Source of the DNA: M55B132 sp964508895
GTDB lineage: Bacteria > Bacteroidota > Bacteroidia > Bacteroidales > B18-G4
Assembly (NCBI GenBank): GCA_964508895.1
Contig: CAZDWF010000112.1
Coordinates: 1-11,464 of the forward strand
Direction: 5' to 3'
DNA length: 11,464 bases
This document shows, in pieces, positions 7,010 to 11,464 of this stretch (position 1 is the stretch's first letter; each line of letters starts with the position of its first letter). Made by a program: the position numbers and the translations under genes. The notes under the pieces are model-generated. The model worked only from the letters and a program-made list of their open reading frames with translations, was not told the DNA's origin and ran no database searches.

Positions 7010-7411
7010 ATGACCCCAACACATTATCTTTGTCCGCATTGCAGGGCCCACTTACGCCCTAATAAAAAAATTATCCTGGGAGCTAAAGCTCCTGACGGAA
7101 ATAAAGGTCTTATACTATTGAGTCCAGAACTGGGTGAATATTCTGTATTAAAACACGGAACTCTTGATATCAAAGAAGGAGACATCATGGAAATTTTTTG
7201 CCCTGTTTGTTCCTCAAGCCTGGATTATAGCAAAGGTAAAAAGTTAGCCAATGTGGTCATGATAGAAGATAATGGAATTGAGTATGATATTATTTTCTCA
7301 AAAATTTACGGGAAGAAATGTACTTATAAAATTCAAGGCGAACAGGTAGAATCTTTTGGCGAAGATGCTGAAGAATATACTAACTTCTGGGGAGAAGCTC
7401 CTAAATATTAG
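7010..7411 (+). CDS. Unrecognised small protein with two CPxC zinc-knuckle pairs
   Basis: A 133-residue soluble protein I cannot assign to a named family. It opens with YLCPHCRAHL (Cys8, Cys11) and has a second pair FCPVCSSSLDY (Cys64, Cys67), 52 residues later; four such cysteines are a plausible zinc-ribbon. A lone Cys104 sits in a YGKKCTY segment. Between the pairs is a beta-rich stretch (LILLSPELGEYSV). The C-terminus is acidic (EDAEEYTNFWGEAPKY). There is no signal peptide or membrane segment. It starts 96 nt after the asparaginase gene, in a gap with no clear promoter or terminator, and converges on the dCMP deaminase gene. Reading-frame integrity, codon use and the paired cysteines support a real gene; a role in nucleic-acid binding or protein-protein contact is only a guess. 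Confidence 0.8.
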   Translation: MTPTHYLCPHCRAHLRPNKKIILGAKAPDGNKGLILLSPELGEYSVLKHGTLDIKEGDIMEIFCPVCSSSLDYSKGKKLANVVMIEDNGIEYDIIFSKIYGKKCTYKIQGEQVESFGEDAEEYTNFWGEAPKY

Positions 7412-7430
7412 ATTATAATCTATAATCTAA
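7408..7430. terminator. AT-rich perfect hairpin filling the convergent gene junction, built from 7-bp repeats
   Basis: A 10-bp perfect inverted repeat, TTAGATTATA at 7408-7417 and TATAATCTAA at 7421-7430, flanks a 3-nt loop. It fills the whole 19-nt space between the two convergent genes and includes the stop codon of the zinc-knuckle gene (7409-7411). It also reads as TATAATC heptamers at 7414 and 7421 plus a diverged third. It is symmetrical, so it could act in both directions, but the stem is nearly all A/T and no U-tract follows, so intrinsic terminator activity is uncertain. Confidence 0.5.
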
Positions 7431-7916
7431 CTACTGTCCCTCATATTTTTCTACTTCATTATTGAAATAGACGAGTTCAATTCCTGCTTCTTTAAAAAGC
7501 TCTTCTGATTCTTCACCGGCATGATATTTCTTTTCGCAAACCACTCTTATTATACCACAATTTATAATAAGCATGGCACAGGTTCTGCATGGTGTCATCT
7601 TGCAATATAGCGTAGATTTATCAAGAGCAATACCACGGCGAGCAGCCTGGCAAATTGCATTTTGTTCAGCATGGACTGTGCGAACACAATGCTGTGTCAC
7701 CCTTCCATCCTCGTGATACAATTTTTTAAAAAGATGTCCAACATCATCACAATGAGGCAAGCCTCTTGGAGAACCAACATATCCTGTAACCAGTAATTGC
7801 TTATCCCTAACGATCACACAACCGCTTCTACCCCTGTCACAGGTTGCCCTCTTTGCAGCTGCTGTTGCCAGATCCATAAAATACTCATCCCAACTTGGTC
7901 TCGTATGCTTTCCCAT
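7431..7916 (-). CDS. dCMP deaminase family protein (deoxycytidylate deaminase)
   Basis: A 161-residue zinc-dependent deaminase of the dCMP deaminase/ComEB type. It converts dCMP to dUMP, feeding thymidylate synthesis. The catalytic signature is intact: HAEQNAI with zinc ligand His82 and proton-shuttling Glu84, and TPCRTCAML with Cys110 and Cys113. Before it come RATCDRGRSGCVIV and GSPRGLPHC, cysteine/histidine-rich segments typical of dCMP deaminases as opposed to plain cytidine deaminases. The start ATG overlaps the first copy of the TAATTCT array, which separates it from the upstream kinase-like gene by only 5 nt; the two are almost certainly one transcript. The ComEB name is tied to competence operons in Bacillus, but nothing here suggests competence. 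Confidence 0.93.
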   Translation of the reverse strand: MGKHTRPSWDEYFMDLATAAAKRATCDRGRSGCVIVRDKQLLVTGYVGSPRGLPHCDDVGHLFKKLYHEDGRVTQHCVRTVHAEQNAICQAARRGIALDKSTLYCKMTPCRTCAMLIINCGIIRVVCEKKYHAGEESEELFKEAGIELVYFNNEVEKYEGQ

Positions 7917-7943
7917 AATTCTTAATTCTTAATTCTTAATTCT
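7916..7943. repeat. 7-bp tandem array, unit TAATTCT (4 perfect copies)
   Basis: Four identical heptamers at 7916, 7923, 7930 and 7937. On the minus strand the unit reads AGAATTA. The array contains the stop codon of the kinase-like gene (7922-7924) and touches the first base of the dCMP deaminase start codon (7914-7916). Its far end encodes the last residues of the kinase-like protein. It is the most regular array in the window. Confidence 0.92.
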
Positions 7944-8488
7944 CCCAACACTTTATCGGTTTGTTCGATAAGTTCATTTATGCTTCCGTTATTATTCAGG
8001 ACAAAATCCGCCATCTCTATGCATGCAGAAAGGTTTTGTTTATTTGGGTCTTTTGATTCCATTTCCCTGTTTTCATTTTCCAGGAAGGTTTCAAAAGAAA
8101 TATGATCTGTCTCCGATTTCCTCAACAAAATTCTTTCATATCTTATTTTCGGATCAGCCTCTACTGCAATCAAATAAAAATTACCTTTTTCTTTTAAAGA
8201 TATGACCTCCCCAAGGGTTCTGATACTCTCAATAATACAATTTTTACCAAATTCTTTGGCGCGCTTATACAACTGATCGATAATATACGACGGGCTATCA
8301 TAATCTTCTCTTAATTTATTAGCCATCGATATCATGCTTTTCCTATTCTCCGGCAATCCTTGGTCTCTGATAAGCTCAAGCAAGTATCCTCTCACAGAAT
8401 AATGCATAAATCCCTTTTCCGTAACAAGGTAATCTACTACTGTTCCTTTGCCTGATCCGTTAGTGCCGGTGATACCTATTATTAACAT
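7922..8488 (-). CDS. P-loop NMP kinase / dephospho-CoA kinase-like protein
   Basis: A 188-residue P-loop kinase. The Walker A is GTNGSGKGT at 8-16, the GxxGxGKGT form used by nucleoside monophosphate kinases and related small kinases. Other features fit that fold: an early DYLVTEKGFMHYSVRGYL segment (base- or substrate-binding start), IIESIR after the second strand, LIAVEADPKIRYERILLRK with arginines of a probable lid, and a closing strand. It resembles dephospho-CoA-kinase-like and T4-type deoxynucleotide kinase proteins; which substrate it uses cannot be decided from sequence alone. Its partner is the dCMP deaminase 5 nt downstream, so a dNMP substrate is plausible. The last residues (GELRIKN) are encoded by the TAATTCT array and match the tail of the unrelated radical SAM protein upstream. 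Confidence 0.8.
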   Translation of the reverse strand: MLIIGITGTNGSGKGTVVDYLVTEKGFMHYSVRGYLLELIRDQGLPENRKSMISMANKLREDYDSPSYIIDQLYKRAKEFGKNCIIESIRTLGEVISLKEKGNFYLIAVEADPKIRYERILLRKSETDHISFETFLENENREMESKDPNKQNLSACIEMADFVLNNNGSINELIEQTDKVLGELRIKN

Positions 8489-8490
8489 AT

Positions 8491-8508
8491 TAGTTCGTAG
8501 TTCGTAGA
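8491..8508. repeat. 7-bp tandem array, unit TAGTTCG (about 2.5 copies)
   Basis: TAGTTCG at 8491-8497 and 8498-8504, then TAG of a diverged third copy. It lies 2 nt upstream of the start codon of the kinase-like gene. The same word in the same orientation makes up the array at 10337-10364. Confidence 0.7.
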
Positions 8509-8523
8509 CATTGTCGATTTTAT

Positions 8524-8594
8524 GCTAGCGCGGATTTGCAGTCCGTGTTTATTGAAATGTATAGATTAGACACGGACAGAATGTCCGCGCCAGC
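8524..8594. repeat. REP/BIME-like composite inverted repeat
   Basis: Two 25-nt arms, 8524-8548 and 8570-8594, are inverted copies matching at 20 of 25 positions and separated by 21 nt. Each arm begins with a GCTnGCGCGGA core and ends in GTCCGTGT on its own strand. Each can also fold by itself: the left as CGGA/TCCG and the right as the perfect stem CGGACA/TGTCCG with a GAA loop. The GC-rich arms stand out from the AT-rich surroundings. Two hairpins in inverted orientation is the arrangement of bacterial REP pairs (BIMEs), usually spread by a Y1 transposase (RAYT) elsewhere in the genome; none is in this window. It lies between the radical SAM gene and the kinase-like gene. Confidence 0.75.
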
Positions 8595-8640
8595 CATGAT
8601 GTATTTAGCACAAAACCGGCAATCTGAAATCATCAATTCA

Positions 8641-8672
8641 TTCTTAATTGTTAATTTTTAATTTTTAATTCT
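8641..8672. repeat. 7-bp tandem array, unit TTNTTAA (4 copies)
   Basis: Heptamers at 8641 (TTCTTAA), 8648 (TTGTTAA), 8655 and 8662 (both TTTTTAA), ending in TTCTCCC. On the minus strand this is AATTAAA/AATTAAG, the same word as the array at 7916-7943. It contains the stop codon of the radical SAM gene (8651-8653) and encodes its last residues. Confidence 0.88.
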
Positions 8673-9658
8673 CCCCCGCATTCCTTGCACTTCCCATCAT
8701 CATCCAAACCAACAACTCCAGTAGAATATCCGATCCTCTCAATCACAAGTGCATCGCATTCAGGACAATAAGTATGTTGCCCTTTATTTTCTCTCACATT
8801 ACCAAGATAAACATAATCCAGATATTCTTTAGCTATATCGTAAAATCTTTCTAGTAATTCAATAGAGGTTGGTGGATTTGTAAGCTTATATGTGGGATAA
8901 TATCGTGAGAGATGAAGCACAGTTGCTTTGCCCAGATTTCCATTGATCCATTTCAGCATATTTATAAATTCTTTTTCGTCATCATTTTCACACGGGATCA
9001 CGAGGTTTACTATTTCGAGATGTTTTCTGTATTTATTAATCAGCAACAGTGAATCCAGAACGGGCTTAAGCTCTGATGAAGTAAGCCGTTTATAAAATGG
9101 CTCACTGAAAGCTTTCAGGTCAATACTGAAGGCATCAATCACTCCGATCAAAGATTCCAGTGGTGCCTTATTTATAAAACCATTGCTAACCATCACATTA
9201 AGCAATGAATTACTTTTAGCAAGTGTTGCTGTGTCTTTCATGAACTCATACCATACGGTAGGTTCATCATAGGTATATGCAATCCCTATATTATCTGGTT
9301 TTGTTTGGGCAAATTTTATTACTTCTTCCGGAGTCCATTTTGGTAAATAATCAAACTCTTCAACGAAACATTGACTGATCTGATAATTCTGACAAAACTT
9401 ACACTTGAGGTTACATCCAATGCTTCCAATGGAGAATATAGTCTTAGCGGGATAAAAATTATAAAGTGGTTTTTTCTCTATCGGGTCGAAGGACCTGGAA
9501 GATATCATTCCATAGTTTTCAGAATACAGAGTGCCACCTGTATTCTTCCTCATCCTGCATATTCCATTCTTCCCATTAGAAATAATGCAGTTATGCGGAC
9601 AAAGCACACATTGTACTTTATCACCTGAAAGAGGTTTATAAAAATCAGCTTCTTTCAT
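8651..9658 (-). CDS. amrS: AmmeMemoRadiSam-type radical SAM enzyme (AmrS family)
   Basis: A 335-residue radical SAM protein. The [4Fe-4S]-SAM motif is GCNLKCKFC, with ligands Cys82, Cys86 and Cys89 in CxxxCxxC spacing. It belongs with the group formerly called pyruvate-formate-lyase activating enzyme homologs and now AmrS, because of the N-terminal CVLCPHNC...GIC cluster (Cys17, Cys20, Cys24, Cys34), the RSFDPIEKKPLYNFYP segment, and the C-terminal YCPEC and CKECGG pairs (Cys298/301 and Cys324/327). AmrS is named for its frequent association with AMMECR1 and Memo domains; neither is encoded in the window, and the substrate is unknown. I place the start at the ATG at 9658; an in-frame TTG at 9667 would add only MVL. 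The last residues GELKIKN come from a heptamer array. Confidence 0.88.
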   Translation of the reverse strand: MKEADFYKPLSGDKVQCVLCPHNCIISNGKNGICRMRKNTGGTLYSENYGMISSRSFDPIEKKPLYNFYPAKTIFSIGSIGCNLKCKFCQNYQISQCFVEEFDYLPKWTPEEVIKFAQTKPDNIGIAYTYDEPTVWYEFMKDTATLAKSNSLLNVMVSNGFINKAPLESLIGVIDAFSIDLKAFSEPFYKRLTSSELKPVLDSLLLINKYRKHLEIVNLVIPCENDDEKEFINMLKWINGNLGKATVLHLSRYYPTYKLTNPPTSIELLERFYDIAKEYLDYVYLGNVRENKGQHTYCPECDALVIERIGYSTGVVGLDDDGKCKECGGELKIKN

Positions 9659-9688
9659 CAGAACCAAATTATCTATAATCTTAATCTT

Positions 9689-9709
9689 GTTACGCGTTAC
9701 GCGTCATGT
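9689..9709. repeat. 7-bp tandem array, unit GTTACGC (about 3 copies)
   Basis: GTTACGC at 9689-9695 and 9696-9702, then a diverged GTCATGT at 9703-9709. It lies between the LOG gene (ending at 9714) and the radical SAM gene. It is the same word, same orientation, as the array at 188-215, about 9.5 kb away. Confidence 0.75.
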
Positions 9710-9713
9710 TTAA

Positions 9714-10304
9714 TTAATATCCCAATTTCTTTAGTCTTTCAACCCATTCAGTGGGTTCTTCAAATGTGAAATTCATCATTCTATGAATCAACACTTCAGG
9801 ATCGGATTCAAGTATAATATTATTTTGATGTTCTTCTCTCAGAAATTTTTCATTCGTAGCATGAAGTATAAATTCCAGCAAATGGTTAAAATATCCGTTA
9901 ATATTAAATATCCCAAGGGGTTTTTTCATATATCCCAATTGGTTCCAGCTCATCATCTCAAAGAATTCATCAAGGGTACCTACCCCTCCAGGTAACATAA
10001 CAAATGCATTCGAGATTTCTGCCATTTTACTTTTTCTTTCTGCCATGGAATCAACGATATGCATTTCAGTGATCCCTTTATGAGCAATTTCTCTTCCGGC
10101 AAGGTCTTCAGGCATAACACCAATTACTTTTCCACCTCCTTCAAGAACTGTATCTGCTGCAATTTTCATCAATCCGATATCCGCACCACCATAAACAAGG
10201 TTGATACGGTTCTCAACCAGGAGCCTGGCCAGATCTTTAGTTGCTTCAGAATAAACTGGGTCAATTCCTTTTGATGAACCACAGAAGATACAGATGTTTT
10301 GCAT
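9714..10304 (-). CDS. LOG family nucleotide 5'-monophosphate phosphoribohydrolase (TIGR00730 type)
   Basis: A 196-residue Rossmann-fold protein of the LOG ("lysine decarboxylase-like") family. Members split nucleoside monophosphates, including cytokinin riboside 5'-monophosphates, into base and ribose 5-phosphate; despite old annotations they are not lysine decarboxylases. Seen here: IFCGSSKG at 6-13, LVYGGADIGLM at 36-46, conserved Arg90-Lys91, and the signature LPGGVGTLDEFFE with Glu113. Length is typical. The start at 10304 is supported by a TATTTTTG element about 20 bp upstream. It is the first gene of the minus-strand block, 55 nt before the radical SAM gene, and divergent from manA. In a bacterium without plant contact the likely role is nucleotide salvage, which is inference. 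Confidence 0.92.
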   Translation of the reverse strand: MQNICIFCGSSKGIDPVYSEATKDLARLLVENRINLVYGGADIGLMKIAADTVLEGGGKVIGVMPEDLAGREIAHKGITEMHIVDSMAERKSKMAEISNAFVMLPGGVGTLDEFFEMMSWNQLGYMKKPLGIFNINGYFNHLLEFILHATNEKFLREEHQNNIILESDPEVLIHRMMNFTFEEPTEWVERLKKLGY

Positions 10305-10322
10305 AAATTATTTATTTTTTTT

Positions 10323-10330
10323 CAAAAATA
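10323..10330 (-). promoter_or_regulatory. Putative Bacteroidota -7 promoter element for the LOG gene
   Basis: On the minus strand this reads TATTTTTG, matching TAnnTTTG. It ends 18 bp before the LOG start codon at 10304, so the leader would be short. The AGTTCGT heptamer array begins 6 bp upstream of it, and no TTTG-type -33 element is seen. Confidence 0.5.
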
Positions 10331-10336
10331 AATAAA

Positions 10337-10364
10337 AGTTCGTAGTTCATAGTTCGTAGTTTGT
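10337..10364. repeat. 7-bp tandem array, unit AGTTCGT (4 copies)
   Basis: AGTTCGT at 10337 and 10351, with one-base variants AGTTCAT at 10344 and AGTTTGT at 10358. It sits in the divergent LOG-manA gap, just upstream of the LOG -7 element. The same word occurs at 8491-8508. Confidence 0.85.
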
Positions 10365-10393
10365 AAAAAATTCAAAGCTTTTGGCTTCAATCC

Positions 10394-10414
10394 ATTATTA
10401 ATTATAAATTAATC
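10394..10414. repeat. Weak 7-bp-period array, unit ATTAnnA (about 3 copies)
   Basis: ATTATTA, ATTATAA and ATTAATC follow in 7-bp register at 10394, 10401 and 10408. Because the segment is nearly pure A/T, this could be chance; it is listed because it lies upstream of the manA -7 element in the same way as the other promoter-proximal arrays. Confidence 0.4.
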
Positions 10415-10425
10415 TTCATGTTTTG

Positions 10426-10433
10426 TATTTTTG
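10426..10433 (+). promoter_or_regulatory. Putative Bacteroidota -7 promoter element for manA
   Basis: TATTTTTG fits TAnnTTTG and ends 15 bp before the ATG at 10449, implying a leader of only about 10 nt. It overlaps the in-frame TTG at 10431, which argues against that TTG as the start codon. Confidence 0.5.
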
Positions 10434-10448
10434 GAGAAAATACAAAAT

Positions 10449-11432
10449 ATGAATGATCTCTATCCATTGAAATTCAAGCCCATTTTCAAAGATAAGATTT
10501 GGGGTGGACAAAAGGTTAAGACTGCTTTAGGCATGGATTTTGCGCCTTTACCTAATTGTGGTGAAGTTTGGGTATTATCAGGAGTGGAAGGATTTGAATC
10601 AGTGGTAAGCAATGGATTCCTGGCAGGAAACAACCTTAATGAACTGGTTGAGGTCTATATGTATGATCTTGTTGGTGATAAAAACTATGACAATTTCAAA
10701 GATGAATTTCCTGTTCTTATTAAATTCATTGATGCCAACGACTGGCTTTCCATACAGGTTCATCCTGATGATGATCTTGCAGGTAAAAGAAAGATAGGAA
10801 GAGGAAAAACCGAGATGTGGTACGTGATGGCAGCAGATCCTGGAGCAGAATTAATAAGCGGATTTTCAAGTAAGCAAACACAGAACTCATATCTTAACCA
10901 CTTTAAATCAAATACTCTCAAAGAGATCATGAACTTTGAAAAGGTCCATAAAGGAGATGTGTTCTTTATGCCTGCAGGAAGGGTCCATGCACTCGGCCCT
11001 GGAATATTCCTGGCAGAAATACAGGAAACATCTGATACGACTTACAGGATCTATGATTGGGACAGGCTTAATGAAAACGGAAAAGGCAGAGATATGCATA
11101 CTAATGAAGCACTGGATGCTATTGATTTTAATGTGTATGATGAGTATAAAACTCTTTATAACAAAAAGGAAGATGCTACAGTAAATCTTGAATCCTGCAA
11201 ACACTTTACTACCAACCTAGTACATTTGATGAATCATTCCCTGAATAAAGACTTAAGTGGATTAGACTCATTTGTTGCATACATTTGCATTAAAGGAAGC
11301 TGTGAACTCATTTATGAAAATGGAAAAGAGAATATGATCAAAGGTGATACAATATTGGTTCCGGCCATGTTTGAAAATATAGTGCTAAACACAGGAGAAG
11401 AAACGGAATTATTAGAAGTATTTGTCGTTTGA
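10449..11432 (+). CDS. manA: Mannose-6-phosphate isomerase, class I (phosphomannose isomerase)
   Basis: A 327-residue class I phosphomannose isomerase of the short bacterial type. It interconverts mannose 6-phosphate and fructose 6-phosphate, linking mannose use and GDP-mannose supply for glycans to glycolysis. It is a zinc cupin and the ligands are readable: Gln103 and His105 in SIQVHPDD, Glu122 in KTEMWYV, and His180 in MPAGRVHALG. The catalytic arginine is probably Arg200 in TSDTTYRIYDWDR. The N-terminal LKFKPIFKDKIWGG and the C-terminal cupin strand are typical. The ATG at 10449 is chosen because homologs start near this point and the upstream in-frame TTG at 10431 lies inside the -7 element. 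It is divergent from the LOG gene. The 32 nt after its stop hold no gene I can support. Confidence 0.96.
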   Translation: MNDLYPLKFKPIFKDKIWGGQKVKTALGMDFAPLPNCGEVWVLSGVEGFESVVSNGFLAGNNLNELVEVYMYDLVGDKNYDNFKDEFPVLIKFIDANDWLSIQVHPDDDLAGKRKIGRGKTEMWYVMAADPGAELISGFSSKQTQNSYLNHFKSNTLKEIMNFEKVHKGDVFFMPAGRVHALGPGIFLAEIQETSDTTYRIYDWDRLNENGKGRDMHTNEALDAIDFNVYDEYKTLYNKKEDATVNLESCKHFTTNLVHLMNHSLNKDLSGLDSFVAYICIKGSCELIYENGKENMIKGDTILVPAMFENIVLNTGEETELLEVFVV

Positions 11433-11464
11433 TGGTTTGCAAAAATGGACTCCGGAAGAAGTAA

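Noticed and set aside
9659..9667. TTG start for the radical SAM gene at 9667
   Set aside because: It adds only three residues with no homology support, and a normal ATG follows at 9658.
10371..10390. Small hairpin AAGC/GCTT in the LOG-manA gap as a terminator
   Set aside because: The stem is only four or five pairs and it lies between divergent promoters, where a terminator is not expected.
10431..10448. TTG start for manA at 10431, adding MEKIQN
   Set aside because: The TTG lies inside the TATTTTTG -7 element, and the ATG at 10449 gives the N-terminus expected for the family.
11432..11464. Possible start of a further plus-strand gene (ATG at 11444) at the window end
   Set aside because: Only seven codons remain and nothing in them identifies a gene; a very short frame from 11432 ends at 11464.

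Overview
The window looks like an AT-rich chromosomal segment of a member of the Bacteroidota, possibly an uncultured Bacteroidales or Marinilabiliales type. The evidence is Bacteroidota-like protein sequences, genes that start without clear Shine-Dalgarno sequences, and TAnnTTTG-type -7 promoter elements in front of dxs, manA and the LOG gene. I see no insertion sequence, phage gene, CRISPR array, tRNA or rRNA. The genes are mostly housekeeping; the unusual material is between them.

Layout: (1) 1-1026, plus strand: the 3' end of sufS, then sufE and a SufT/MIP18-like (DUF59) gene, together the end of an iron-sulfur cluster assembly locus. (2) 1027-1264: a repeat-rich gap leading into dxs. (3) 1265-6913, plus strand: a tight four-gene run with gaps of 4-6 nt: dxs (isoprenoid precursor synthesis), an NhaC-type Na+/H+ antiporter with an extracytoplasmic N-terminal domain, a TauE/SafE-type permease, and a lipoprotein isoaspartyl peptidase/asparaginase. 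(4) 7010-7411, plus strand: an unrecognised small protein with two CPxC zinc-knuckle pairs, convergent with the next block. (5) 10304-7431, minus strand: a LOG-family nucleotide phosphoribohydrolase, an AmmeMemoRadiSam-type radical SAM enzyme, a P-loop NMP/dephospho-CoA-kinase-like protein, and a dCMP deaminase. The last two fit together in deoxynucleotide metabolism. (6) 10449-11432, plus strand: manA, divergent from the LOG gene.

The most striking feature is a set of about eleven short tandem arrays, all with a 7-bp period but with different words. They occupy most gaps outside the tight dxs operon. Some words recur kilobases apart in the same orientation (GTYACGC, AGTTCGT, TAATTCT/TAATTTT). 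Two arrays run into the 3' ends of unrelated genes and give both proteins the same tail, GEL(R/K)IKN. Three arrays lie just upstream of -7 promoter elements, one forms a perfect hairpin filling a convergent junction, and two form an inverted pair before dxs. They resemble the short tandemly repeated repetitive (STRR) heptamers known from filamentous cyanobacteria. A separate REP/BIME-like composite inverted repeat lies at 8524-8594.
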